From positions 1 to 46,824 of IMG/VR virus record IMGVR_UViG_3300042113_000153: a DNA stretch of 46,824 bases. The stretch is one strand, 5' to 3'. A program made the translations under genes and the position numbers. Shown here one piece after another: positions 6,914 to 14,479 of the stretch; positions within the stretch are counted from its first letter, which is position 1, and each line of letters opens with the position of its first letter. Origin of the DNA: a virus. The notes beneath the pieces are model-generated. The model was not told the origin of the DNA. It was given only the letters and a program-made list of their open reading frames with translations, and searched no databases.

Positions 6914-7365
6914 TGACTAGACTTCCTACTTTTTTTAATGATGCATTCAAAGACTTCGATAAGTTCTTCGTAGGATTCGATGATCAATTAGCACGATTCC
7001 ACGATATACACGAGTCGTTTGGAAAAATGATACCAAACTACCCACCATACAACTTAAAAAAAGTTGATGATAACAAATATGTTATCGAAGTGGCTGTTGC
7101 TGGGTTTGCAAAATCAGACATTGAAATCACACTAGAAGATGACAAATTAATCATCAAAGGTGAATCAAAATCTGACGAAACAAAATCAGATTCAAAAGAT
7201 ATTGAACTATACAAAGGTATAGCAAATCGTGCATTCGAAAGATCGTTTGCATTATCTGAGAACATCGAAGTAAAAGATGCTCAATATCTAAATGGTATGT
7301 TAAAAGTTATTCTTGAAAGAATAATCCCAGAACATAAAAAACCAAAAAAAATAGCAGTAAAATAA
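6913..7365 (+). CDS. hsp20: Small heat-shock protein (Hsp20/alpha-crystallin)
   Basis: This 150-residue protein has an alpha-crystallin domain at about residues 45-140. It shows the beta-strand pattern YVIEVAVAGFAKSDIEI, DDKLIIKGE, an NRAFERSFALSENI segment and NGMLKVILER, the hallmark of the domain's end. Small heat-shock proteins hold unfolding proteins in an ATP-independent way, and phage copies are common among marine T4-like viruses. The N-terminal region (PTFFND...FDKFFVGFDD) is IbpA-like. The C-terminus lacks a clear IxI motif. A terminator-like hairpin follows. Confidence 0.95.
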   Translation: MTRLPTFFNDAFKDFDKFFVGFDDQLARFHDIHESFGKMIPNYPPYNLKKVDDNKYVIEVAVAGFAKSDIEITLEDDKLIIKGESKSDETKSDSKDIELYKGIANRAFERSFALSENIEVKDAQYLNGMLKVILERIIPEHKKPKKIAVK

Positions 7366-7387
7366 TACTACTATTTTAAATTTGTTG

Positions 7388-7415
7388 ATTGGTGGAGTTT
7401 AATTATTCCACCAAT
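7388..7415 (+). terminator. Probable intrinsic terminator after hsp20
   Basis: A 9-bp perfect stem ATTGGTGGA/TCCACCAAT (7388-7396, 7407-7415) with a 10-nt loop is followed by an interrupted T-rich stretch (TTTTAATTTTATTT). It is the best intrinsic-terminator candidate in the window and closes the phasin-like/hsp20 operon. Confidence 0.65.
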
Positions 7416-7446
7416 TAGCATTTTAATTTTATTTAAGAGAAAAAAA

Positions 7447-7611
7447 ATGATTCCTTATAACGTTTGTGAAAACAAATGGGTAAGTAAAACTAAAAAAACA
7501 ATAAAGAATAATTATAGAGAATATCAACCTTTATATGAAATAATATTTGGTGTATCTCTTATGATAGTTTGTATTTTAGGAATACTTACTGCATTGAGTA
7601 GTTTTCTATAA
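7447..7611 (+). CDS. Small membrane protein
   Basis: This 54-residue protein has a polar, Lys/Asn-rich N-terminal half and one hydrophobic helix at about residues 31-50 near the C-terminus (tail-anchored layout). ATG 7447 is preceded by AAGAG. The next gene begins 3 nt after the stop codon begins to clear, so they are probably cotranslated. No family is recognised. Confidence 0.45.
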   Translation: MIPYNVCENKWVSKTKKTIKNNYREYQPLYEIIFGVSLMIVCILGILTALSSFL

Positions 7612-7613
7612 AA

Positions 7614-7796
7614 ATGAGCAATCTTCCAAAAGATTGTATTTTCCATCTTGCTTGTTTAGGCATTCAGTGTTGTTTGCTTAAACAATGTAAGTGCGAGGAA
7701 TCTTTCAATCTTGAAAAAGAAACAAAAACCCCAGATAAATTTATTCCAAAAACACCATCAGAATTACTCCAGGATGAATTAGAACCAATTCTTTAA
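7614..7796 (+). CDS. Small Cys-rich protein
   Basis: This 60-residue protein has six cysteines in the first 27 residues (C8, C14, C19, C20, C25, C27) and an acidic, Pro-containing tail. The cysteines could bind a metal, but the spacing does not match a standard zinc ribbon. It lies between the hsp20 terminator and the next early promoter. Function unknown. Confidence 0.5.
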   Translation: MSNLPKDCIFHLACLGIQCCLLKQCKCEESFNLEKETKTPDKFIPKTPSELLQDELEPIL

Positions 7797-7799
7797 AAC

Positions 7800-7828
7800 T
7801 TTACATACAAGTATTTTTATAGTATAAT
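7800..7828 (+). promoter_or_regulatory. Early-type promoter, leaderless transcript expected
   Basis: TTTACA (7800-7805, then TACAAG) and TATAAT (7823-7828) have a 17-bp spacer and an extended TAG before the -10. Predicted initiation near 7835 coincides with the ATG at 7836, so no ribosome binding site can be present on the mRNA. Confidence 0.8.
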
Positions 7829-7835
7829 ATAGTCT

Positions 7836-8156
7836 ATGAATCAAAATAATCCACAAGTTAAAATAATCGTATTGTTAAATGGCCAACATATGATTGGTAA
7901 AGTAATTAGAGAAGATGAAAAAGAACTTATTATCGAAGCACCTGCTGTTATATTAACAGGCGAAGACAATAAAGAAACAAAAAGAATGTCATTAGCATTC
8001 GCACCATTTCTACCCTTTTCATCTGATAAAACATTTACTTTTAGATCAGATATGGTATTAACAACATCAATTCCAGCAGAAGCATTAACTAACGAATATA
8101 ATCGTATGTTTGGTTCTGGTTTAGATATTATAACAAAACCATCTTTAATAGTGTAA
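7836..8156 (+). CDS. Sm-like (LSm) fold protein, tentative
   Basis: This 106-residue, mostly beta-strand protein has a segment, VKIIVLLNGQHMIGKVIREDEK then LIIEAP, that follows the Sm1 pattern (LxNGxxxxGxV) seen in Hfq/LSm RNA-binding proteins. Small early proteins of this type recur in marine T4-like phages. If it is Sm-like it could bind phage or host RNA early in infection. The gene has its own promoter and an essentially leaderless ATG. The fold call is by eye from the N-terminal half; the C-terminal half is unassigned. Confidence 0.5.
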   Translation: MNQNNPQVKIIVLLNGQHMIGKVIREDEKELIIEAPAVILTGEDNKETKRMSLAFAPFLPFSSDKTFTFRSDMVLTTSIPAEALTNEYNRMFGSGLDIITKPSLIV

Positions 8157-8164
8157 TTAAAGGT

Positions 8165-8193
8165 TTTACTTCCAAGAAATTTTATAGTATAAT
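8165..8193 (+). promoter_or_regulatory. Early-type promoter upstream of the HTH gene and gp43
   Basis: TTTACT (8165-8170, then TCCAAG) and TATAAT (8188-8193) have a 17-bp spacer and an extended TAG. Predicted initiation is near 8200, giving a leader of about 48 nt with AAGGAG before ATG 8249. It is also the nearest promoter for the polymerase gene downstream. Confidence 0.8.
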
Positions 8194-8248
8194 ATAGGGA
8201 GTAAAGTAAAAAAACAAACAATATAGTATAACAAGGAGTAAATATATA

Positions 8249-8599
8249 ATGACTATACTAAAAAAAATATTTGGTTCAAGATCTTCTGCACGAAGAACTA
8301 TGAAACAAGTATCAAAAAAAGAACAAGTGCTTAACCTTTTATCAAAAGGTAAAAACGTTGCATGGCAGACAATTAGAGACAGATTTGATCTAGAGTCTCC
8401 AAGAGCAATGATTGATACTTTAAGAGCAGAGGGTCATATGATTTATGGCAATAAAATTGCTGGTAAAACATATTACAGACTTGGCAATCCAACAAGAGCA
8501 ATTATTGCTGCTGGGATTGAAGCTTTATATGGTACAAAATTCAAATATTCTAATTGGAAAAATCCAGTAAGAAAATCTGAATTATCACCAATTAACTAA
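8249..8599 (+). CDS. Winged-helix DNA-binding protein
   Basis: This 116-residue protein has a basic N-terminus, then a helix-turn-helix at about residues 24-60 (KEQVLNLLSKGKNVAWQTIRDRFDLESPRA-type spacing) and a wing ending in TYYRLG. This matches small winged-helix phage regulators. It could regulate early or middle transcription; its targets are unknown. It is driven by its own early-type promoter and precedes the folded leader of the DNA polymerase gene. Confidence 0.7.
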   Translation: MTILKKIFGSRSSARRTMKQVSKKEQVLNLLSKGKNVAWQTIRDRFDLESPRAMIDTLRAEGHMIYGNKIAGKTYYRLGNPTRAIIAAGIEALYGTKFKYSNWKNPVRKSELSPIN

Positions 8600-8606
8600 T
8601 TAAAGA

Positions 8607-8742
8607 ATTTACTGAGAGGGCTAAATCCTCGCCAGTAAATAGTGGTGTGCCTTTATCTTCTTCTTCTTAGAGCGAAGAAATTTGTTATGTGCCTTCAAAT
8701 GTGGCACACCACTCATTAATAAAAAGGTTGCGATATATTCGC
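8607..8742 (+). promoter_or_regulatory. Multi-hairpin RNA leader of the DNA polymerase gene
   Basis: The gap between the HTH gene and gp43 can fold extensively. Hairpin 1: ATTTACTG/CAGTAAAT (8607-8614, 8633-8640) with inner GAGG/CCTC. Stem 2: AGTGGTGTGCC with GGCACACCACT (8641-8651, 8703-8713), 11 perfect pairs, enclosing TTCTTC/GAAGAA and ATTTG/CAAAT. The right arm can instead pair with TGTGCC at 8688-8693, so two exclusive states exist. A small GCGA/TCGC hairpin (8730-8742) sits directly before the GAGAAAG ribosome site. T4 gp43 represses itself by binding a hairpin at this place; an analogous but larger operator or switch is inferred. Confidence 0.6.
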
Positions 8743-8754
8743 GAGAAAGACTAA

Positions 8755-11259
8755 ATGAATTCTAAAATAGGTACAAATTTTTATACTAACGTTTCCACTA
8801 CAGCCAACGATGTGCTCGTTCGAGCAGTCACTGATGTTGGTACTCGAATCCAGGAAAGAATCCCTTTTAAACCACACTGTTATATCACTAAAGGCAAAGG
8901 CGACACACCTTTCAAAACACTAGACGGAAAACCTTGTTATAGAGTTAATTTTGACTCTATGAAACATGCAAGAACTTTCTTTGATGAGTTTAAAACAATC
9001 TCTAATTTTGACGTGCATGGAATGTTATCATTTACTCATCAATATATTAATGAAGCATATCCCGAAGCAAGTTTAGATTTTGATTATTACAAAATAAGAA
9101 TTTATTCTTTAGATATAGAAACAACGACTGAAAATGGCTTTCCAGACGTAAATAATCCAGTTGAATCTATCATACTTCTTTCAGTACAAGACATTCATAC
9201 TAAAAAAATCATTACATGGGGCTTGAAAAAATATACAGGAGAACGTACAGATGTTGAATATCGTGCTTTCCCTGATGAAAATGCTATGCTTGATGACTTC
9301 ATTAAATGGTGGCATAAAAACTGTCCAGACATTATTACTGGTTGGAATGTAGGTGCATTTGATACAGTTTATCTTTATAAAAGGATTCAATTATTACTAG
9401 GTGATTATACTGCTAAAAAATTAAGTCCATGGTCTTTTATTTCATCTAAAACAGTCTCAGTAAGAAATAAACAAACAACATATATTGATTTTGAAGGAAC
9501 ATCTCTTTTAGATTATATGAGTTTGTATAAAAAATATACTTACACAAACAAAGAATCTTATAAACTTATCGATATAGCACAAGATGAATTAGGTGTGACT
9601 AAATTAGATCATAGTGAATATGCTTCATTTAAAGAATTTTATACAAAGAACTGGAATAAGTTTGTTGATTATAACATAAGAGATACTGAATTAATCACTC
9701 AACTAGAAGATAAAATGCGTCTTCTAGAATTAATTGTCACTTTTGCATATAAAGCCAAAGTTAATTTCACTGACGTTTATTCCCAAGTAAGAACTTGGGA
9801 TATGATTATTCACAATCATCTTATACAAAAAAATATTATTATTCCACCTAAAAAACCAGTGGGAAAAAGCCAACAGTTTGAAGGAGCATATGTAAAAGAC
9901 CCAATCTTAGGAATGCATAAATGGGTTGTTGGTTTTGATTTAACATCATTATATCCACATTTAATTATGCACTATAATATCTCGCCAGAAACAATTCAAA
10001 ATAAAACTTACAAATCAGGAGTAGATCATTATCTAAACAATCCAGCTGAATTTCAAAATGATGAAACTGTAGCAGCAAATGGTTCAGTTTATACAAACAA
10101 AATTGAAGGAATGCTTCCTAGTATTATGAACACTTTTTATGCTGAGAGAGATATTGCTAAAAAGAAAATGATAGAAGCTGAAAAACAATTTCAAACAACT
10201 AAAGATCCCAAACTTAAAAAAGTTATATCAAAATATAATAACGAACAAATGGCTTATAAGATCGCTCTGAATAGTGCTTATGGTGCAATAGGTAATGAAC
10301 ATTTTAGATATTTTGACATACGTATGGCTGAAGCAATCACACTTGGTGGACAACTTGCTATAAAATGGATTCATAATAAGATGAATGATTACTTAAACAA
10401 AATTTTAAAAACAGAAAATAAAGATTATATTATTGCTGTTGACACAGATTCAATTTATGTAAATTTTGAAAAAATAGTAGAAAAAGCATTTTTAGATTTA
10501 CCTGATAAGTCAAAAATTGTAGAATTTATAGATAAAATTTGTAAGGATAAAATTATACCATATATTAATACTTGTTATGACGAATTAGCAAAACGTCATA
10601 ATGCTAAGAATAAAATGATAATGAAACGAGAAAGTATTTCTGATAGAGCAATATGGACTGCTAAGAAAAGATATATTCTTTCAGTATTAGATAACGAGGG
10701 TGTTTCTTATTCTACACCTAAATTTAAAATAATGGGTTTAGAAATTGTTAAATCAAGTACACCTATGATCGTAAGGAAAAAACTTAAAGATGCTCTTCCT
10801 ATTATATTATATGGCAATCAATATGAATTATTTAATTTCATTAATAACTATAAACAAGAATTTTATAATTTAAAACCAGAACAAATTGCATTTCCTAGAT
10901 CATGTCAAGGTATAAATGAGTATGCGGATCCTGTAAAAATTTATAAACTATCAACACCAATGCATACTCGTGGTGCTTTAATGCATAATTATTTTGTGCA
11001 TAAAATGAAACTGACGAAGAAAATTGCTCTTATAAGAGAAAGCGATAAAATTAAATTTATTCACTTAAAAACACCAAACCCTTTACAATCTACAAATGTG
11101 ATTGCTTTTTTAGATACATTACCAACTGAGTTTAAAGTACATCAATATATCGACTATGATACAATGTTTCAAAAAGTATTTTTAGATGCTTTAAAGTTAA
11201 TTATTACACCATTGGGGTGGAAAACTGAAGAAACGAGTAGTTTAGAGGATTTCTTTTAA
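8755..11259 (+). CDS. gp43: Family B DNA polymerase with 3'-5' exonuclease
   Basis: This 834-residue protein (T4 gp43: 898) is the replicative polymerase. The proofreading domain has ExoI SLDIET (D120, E122), ExoII GWNVGAFD and ExoIII YNIRDTEL. The polymerase has motif A DLTSLYP (near 394), motif B KIALNSAYG (near 502) and motif C VDTDSIYV (near 563). The last residues, SSLEDFF, are in the position of the T4 clamp-binding tail. The start codon ATG 8755 follows GAGAAAG and a small hairpin, suggesting translational autocontrol as in T4. No intein or split is present. Confidence 0.97.
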   Translation: MNSKIGTNFYTNVSTTANDVLVRAVTDVGTRIQERIPFKPHCYITKGKGDTPFKTLDGKPCYRVNFDSMKHARTFFDEFKTISNFDVHGMLSFTHQYINEAYPEASLDFDYYKIRIYSLDIETTTENGFPDVNNPVESIILLSVQDIHTKKIITWGLKKYTGERTDVEYRAFPDENAMLDDFIKWWHKNCPDIITGWNVGAFDTVYLYKRIQLLLGDYTAKKLSPWSFISSKTVSVRNKQTTYIDFEGTSLLDYMSLYKKYTYTNKESYKLIDIAQDELGVTKLDHSEYASFKEFYTKNWNKFVDYNIRDTELITQLEDKMRLLELIVTFAYKAKVNFTDVYSQVRTWDMIIHNHLIQKNIIIPPKKPVGKSQQFEGAYVKDPILGMHKWVVGFDLTSLYPHLIMHYNISPETIQNKTYKSGVDHYLNNPAEFQNDETVAANGSVYTNKIEGMLPSIMNTFYAERDIAKKKMIEAEKQFQTTKDPKLKKVISKYNNEQMAYKIALNSAYGAIGNEHFRYFDIRMAEAITLGGQLAIKWIHNKMNDYLNKILKTENKDYIIAVDTDSIYVNFEKIVEKAFLDLPDKSKIVEFIDKICKDKIIPYINTCYDELAKRHNAKNKMIMKRESISDRAIWTAKKRYILSVLDNEGVSYSTPKFKIMGLEIVKSSTPMIVRKKLKDALPIILYGNQYELFNFINNYKQEFYNLKPEQIAFPRSCQGINEYADPVKIYKLSTPMHTRGALMHNYFVHKMKLTKKIALIRESDKIKFIHLKTPNPLQSTNVIAFLDTLPTEFKVHQYIDYDTMFQKVFLDALKLIITPLGWKTEETSSLEDFF

Positions 11260-11300
11260 ATAAGCTATTGATTTTATTAACTTTTTTCTTTGAAAAAAAC

Positions 11301-11329
11301 TTTACTTTTAAGAAAAAATATGGTATAAT
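11301..11329 (+). promoter_or_regulatory. Early-type promoter, near-leaderless
   Basis: TTTACT (11301-11306, then TTTAAG) and TATAAT (11324-11329) have a 17-bp spacer and an extended TGG. An A-tract (11293-11299) directly upstream could act as an UP element, as in T4 early promoters. Predicted initiation near 11336 leaves about 3 nt before ATG 11339. Confidence 0.8.
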
Positions 11330-11338
11330 ATAGGTTGT

Positions 11339-11554
11339 ATGAGTAATAAAAATATATTAAAAACTGAAGATATATTAACTTCTATTGATGTTTGTTCAAA
11401 TATATTAATAGATACATTAAAAGACGTTGAATATCTTGAAGTTAAAAAAGCAGAGGGTGATCTTACTGATAGTGAATATCAAGACTTACATTATGCTCGT
11501 GGATATTCTGATGCTATTCGTACAACGATAAAATACTTAGAAACAATAAAATAA
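11339..11554 (+). CDS. Small acidic hypothetical protein
   Basis: This 71-residue protein is predicted to be two helices (residues 8-35 and 43-70) with an acidic DLTDSEYQDL turn. There is no signal peptide, membrane span or catalytic motif. It is expressed from its own early-type promoter with almost no leader, so it is probably made very early. No family is recognised. Confidence 0.55.
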   Translation: MSNKNILKTEDILTSIDVCSNILIDTLKDVEYLEVKKAEGDLTDSEYQDLHYARGYSDAIRTTIKYLETIK

Positions 11555-11582
11555 ACTATATGATGAAAGGCACTAATAAAAT

Positions 11583-12281
11583 ATGATTATAACGAGACCA
11601 AGATACAAAAAACCAATTAAAAGTACAAGACAATGGCAAGAAGAAAGTAATGCTAATGCCATAGCATTATGGAATTCAAATAAGCAACTAGTCGAAAATT
11701 ATGGTGAAGCAGATAAAGTGACTGGTCGATATAATAAATTTGATGGCAATTCAAAAAAACGTCTTTTAAAAAATTTTATAACACATAATATTTTAGAATG
11801 TAAAGAGTATATTATTGAATTTAAAGATAGAACTTTCTCTTACTTTGATATCTATAATGGTAAAAAAGTAATAAGCAAACATGTTCGAGATGGTGTTTTT
11901 ATTGAATGTGGTTTATATAAGGGTAAAGTTCTTCATAATCAAAAATATGAAAATTTAATGGCTCTTGGCAAATTATTAAATAAAGAAGTTCTTTATGCAT
12001 CTATAACTAAAGATAATGTTATAATTGTTCATAATTTATCAAAACTTCAAACAAATGAATTAAAATATCAATTAAGATGGGTACTTGATAATTTTAATCA
12101 ATCAGATAAACATAGAAGAAGATGGGGTGATAAATTTGTTAGATTTAGTGAATCAGCATATTACAATAAAGTAGATAATTATAAAAGAGGTGATAAATTA
12201 CCAGCTTTAATGTCTGAATTACTGAAGCCAATGTATTTGTTGACTGAAGAACAAGGTGAAACATATTTTAAACATGTTTAA
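11583..12281 (+). CDS. Hypothetical protein
   Basis: This 232-residue, basic, soluble protein (RPRYKKPIK near the start, KHRRRWGDKF near residue 180) shows mixed alpha/beta pattern and no recognised catalytic motif. The basic patches suggest nucleic-acid contact, but that is only inference. It is followed by a run of short genes with overlapping ends, all probably transcribed from the 11301 promoter. Confidence 0.6.
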   Translation: MIITRPRYKKPIKSTRQWQEESNANAIALWNSNKQLVENYGEADKVTGRYNKFDGNSKKRLLKNFITHNILECKEYIIEFKDRTFSYFDIYNGKKVISKHVRDGVFIECGLYKGKVLHNQKYENLMALGKLLNKEVLYASITKDNVIIVHNLSKLQTNELKYQLRWVLDNFNQSDKHRRRWGDKFVRFSESAYYNKVDNYKRGDKLPALMSELLKPMYLLTEEQGETYFKHV

Positions 12282-12516
12282 ATTTATATTTAAAGTTTTA
12301 TTAGTATTTTGTGTTGTATTCACAATCCATAGTTTGGCTCGTAAGAATCCAACCTATGATGCAGTAGTTTTGAATTTAATTCCAAACAGCTGTGATCGTG
12401 AATGTAAGAAAAAACTATTTGAAGCTGAGATGGAAGAATCGATGCAACAAATGGCTCGTAGTATTATGAGCGAATTACTACATCAAACAAAACAATTAAC
12501 TAAGGAGAAACAATAA
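12274..12516 (+). CDS. Small membrane-anchored protein
   Basis: This 80-residue protein has an N-terminal hydrophobic segment at residues 2-21 with flanking Lys and no clear cleavage site, so it is likely a signal anchor. A charged helix follows, with two Cys in a CDREC arrangement. ATG 12274 overlaps the upstream stop; an upstream in-frame GTG (12256) would add six residues. AAGGAG near its 3' end serves the next gene. Confidence 0.55.
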   Translation: MFKFIFKVLLVFCVVFTIHSLARKNPTYDAVVLNLIPNSCDRECKKKLFEAEMEESMQQMARSIMSELLHQTKQLTKEKQ

Positions 12517-12998
12517 TGAATACCAAACGTTTTGGAAGACATTTAGAAAATCCCAAAGTAAATGAAGAATCGTTTGAGAATAGAGAAAAAATGAGCACTC
12601 ATAGAGAATGGGATTGGCAACCAAAAATTAAAATATCAAAACACTTATCTCGTAAGCAAGATTTAATCGGTGCGATTATATTTGCAATTATATTAGTATT
12701 ACTTTTAACTTTTATGCCAAAAGCTTCATACTCTTCTGAAAAACCATTTAAAGATGAAATTACTGATTGGTATGAGAACACAACAATTTCTATTACAAAT
12801 GAAATAACTTCTCTAGGAAACTTTGTAGTTAATGTTCCTGATAAAATAGGAACTGGATTATCTAATTTCTGGCAAGAAACAAAAACATATCAAATTGAAA
12901 TCTGGTCTAAAACAAGAGAAGAAAACCCACAAATATTTGATACTGTAAATAAAATTAAAGAGTATTTTGTACCAACTGTAGAAACTAAAAAAGAGTAA
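12516..12998 (+). CDS. Single-span membrane protein
   Basis: This 160-residue protein has an N-terminal charged region of about 50 residues, one transmembrane helix at about 51-67, then a domain rich in Thr, Asn and aromatic residues. The topology is probably N-in, C-periplasmic. The ATG overlaps the preceding stop (TAATG). It resembles no family I can name; an early membrane takeover or exclusion role is only a guess. Confidence 0.6.
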   Translation: MNTKRFGRHLENPKVNEESFENREKMSTHREWDWQPKIKISKHLSRKQDLIGAIIFAIILVLLLTFMPKASYSSEKPFKDEITDWYENTTISITNEITSLGNFVVNVPDKIGTGLSNFWQETKTYQIEIWSKTREENPQIFDTVNKIKEYFVPTVETKKE

Positions 12999-13210
12999 TG
13001 TATATGTTATATGATAAAATATTTATTCATAAACTAGTTGAAGATTTAGATGATGTAAGAGAATATGTTGAAAATGGTGCAGCGATTGCTGCAATACAAA
13101 GAATTAATTCAATTAAAAGAGATATATTAAAAGCATCAGATGCTATTCAGCAACAAACTAAAATTAGAGGTAAGGTGACTCCAATTAGAAGAAAAGGAAA
13201 CCATCGCTAA
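12998..13210 (+). CDS. Small helical hypothetical protein
   Basis: This 70-residue protein has an acidic first half (VEDLDDVREYVENG) and a strongly basic tail (TPIRRKGNHR). ATG 12998 overlaps the upstream stop; Met3 (13004) is an alternative. Overlapping and abutting spacing with its neighbours marks it as part of the same operon. Function unknown. Confidence 0.5.
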   Translation: MYMLYDKIFIHKLVEDLDDVREYVENGAAIAAIQRINSIKRDILKASDAIQQQTKIRGKVTPIRRKGNHR

Positions 13211-13393
13211 ATGAAAAAATTTAATTGGGATAAAGTAAATAAAACAAGATTATCAAATGATAGAGGAACTTATTCTTTTGAAAGAGAACAAGAGCATAAT
13301 GTAAATTTAGATAATTATTGGAAAAGAAAATTTAAAGATAAATATAAAAAGTTTTTTAAAATGTGGGATAAAGAAAAGAGTAATTATCAATAA
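13211..13393 (+). CDS. Small basic hypothetical protein
   Basis: This 60-residue protein is rich in Lys, Asn and aromatic residues, especially in the second half (WKRKFKDKYKKFFKMWDK). It has no signal or membrane span. It begins directly at the preceding stop and its own stop overlaps the next ATG, supporting real translation. It could bind nucleic acid or membranes; no family is recognised. Confidence 0.5.
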   Translation: MKKFNWDKVNKTRLSNDRGTYSFEREQEHNVNLDNYWKRKFKDKYKKFFKMWDKEKSNYQ

Positions 13394-13785
13394 TGAAAAG
13401 ATTTATTTTTTTAACTTTATTTTATTTTATACTTAGTTTTTTTATCGCGAAAGTAGTGAACGCACAAGCGATAGTAAGATCTTTCAATTCAGATGCATTT
13501 GTCACAGCTTATATTAATGGCAATGCGTATGGGTACGATGCTGATAGAATTAATCGACAATCTGGTCCGAGAAATTCATGCATTTATGAAAGTCAAGAAA
13601 GAACCAAAGATGGTGTAGTTATTGGCAGAGATGAAGTAAAACGATGCCACGAAGAAGTAAAAACAGGCGAAAGTGATTCTTCTTTTATAAAAGATTTGAT
13701 TACATCACCTCTTGGTGAAACATTGATAGTGCTAACAACTTCTCTTTTATTACAAAGAGTTGCTGCTGGTACATCATCTAGATAG
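13393..13785 (+). CDS. Exported periplasmic protein
   Basis: This 130-residue protein has a cleavable signal peptide (hydrophobic residues 4-20, likely cut after VNA at about residue 24). The mature domain has two cysteines (in NSCIYE and KRCHEE) that could form a disulfide, and a hydrophobic stretch near the C-terminus (about 107-125) that may re-anchor it. It precedes a lipoprotein by a few bases, and the two probably act together in the envelope of the infected cell. Confidence 0.65.
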   Translation: MKRFIFLTLFYFILSFFIAKVVNAQAIVRSFNSDAFVTAYINGNAYGYDADRINRQSGPRNSCIYESQERTKDGVVIGRDEVKRCHEEVKTGESDSSFIKDLITSPLGETLIVLTTSLLLQRVAAGTSSR

Positions 13786-13798
13786 AAAGGAGGAAACG

Positions 13799-14251
13799 AT
13801 GAAGAAAATATTATTAGTTGGTTCGTTAATGTTCTTAGGAGCATGTGCTGGTAATTTGTCTAAATTAGATGGCAAAGCATCAGTTGACGGAAACGAAGAT
13901 TTAATTAAAGTTGCAGCATTAGTATGTAATGAATTTAAATCTACTGATACAGTATTATATGGCTGTGGTTCTGGTATATCTTCTGATATGGAGTTATCAA
14001 AATCAAAAGCAATATTAAATGCTAAAATTTCAGTTGCTGACGTGTTATCAAACAGCTTAACAAAGCAAGAAACAATGGCAACGACTGAAAGTACAAAAGA
14101 CGGAGTAAGTCGTCAGTATCAGTCAACCGAGAAAAACCAAACATTTGAACAATCTTTGACAAAATATAAAGTTGTTTATGACAAACAATTTTTAGATCAA
14201 GGAAGATTCAGATCTTTTATAGTGATTGAGTATAAAGTAAAATCTCTATAA
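13799..14251 (+). CDS. LPP20-like lipoprotein
   Basis: This 150-residue lipoprotein has a signal peptide ending in the lipobox LGAC (Cys about residue 16). The mature part has a YGCGSG motif followed by SKSKAILNAKISVADVL, the pattern of the LPP20/FlgP-like lipoprotein fold. ATG 13799 follows an unusually strong AAAGGAGG (13787-13794), so expression should be high. In bacteria such proteins sit at the outer membrane; for a phage copy a role in envelope modification or blocking superinfection is inference. Confidence 0.6.
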   Translation: MKKILLVGSLMFLGACAGNLSKLDGKASVDGNEDLIKVAALVCNEFKSTDTVLYGCGSGISSDMELSKSKAILNAKISVADVLSNSLTKQETMATTESTKDGVSRQYQSTEKNQTFEQSLTKYKVVYDKQFLDQGRFRSFIVIEYKVKSL

Positions 14252-14258
14252 TCCCATC

Positions 14259-14300
14259 TTTACTTGCAATTAAAAATGGGGTATAATATATCTATACCCC
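14259..14300 (+). promoter_or_regulatory. Early-type promoter with overlapping palindrome
   Basis: TTTACT (14259-14264, then TGCAAT) and TATAAT (14282-14287) have a 17-bp spacer. A perfect 8-bp inverted repeat, GGGGTATA (14278-14285) and TATACCCC (14293-14300), spans the -10 box and predicted start (about 14294). This is a plausible operator for a repressor. Transcripts would reach uvsX and the helicase. Confidence 0.75.
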
Positions 14301-14311
14301 ATAAAAATATT

Positions 14312-14479
14312 ATGAAAACCTTAAAAGAATTAAAAATAGAATTAAAAGAACTTCAAAAAGAACACGAGTTTGAATCAACCAATTTTCTAAAAAACAATTA
14401 TAATCTTAAAAAAATAGAAGAAGATATAGTTGAATTACAAGACACAATCAATAAAAGGGAGAAATATACAAATGCCTGA
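14312..14479 (+). CDS. Small coiled-coil protein upstream of uvsX
   Basis: This 55-residue protein is almost entirely a charged heptad-like helix (LKELKIELKELQKEHE...). ATG 14312 is used because the promoter's -10 lies at 14282-14287; upstream in-frame codons would precede the transcript start. The predicted leader is about 18 nt without a clear ribosome site. Its last codons overlap the uvsX start, suggesting coupling. Role unknown. Confidence 0.5.
   Translation: MKTLKELKIELKELQKEHEFESTNFLKNNYNLKKIEEDIVELQDTINKREKYTNA

Noticed and set aside
8600-8754. Possible tRNA or tRNA-like element before gp43
   Set aside because: Stems do not form a cloverleaf and there is no T-loop or CCA-type acceptor arrangement; read instead as a structured leader.
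12256-12273. GTG start extending the membrane protein at 12274
   Set aside because: The GTG overlaps a possible ribosome site and ATG 12274 gives a cleaner signal anchor; not excluded.
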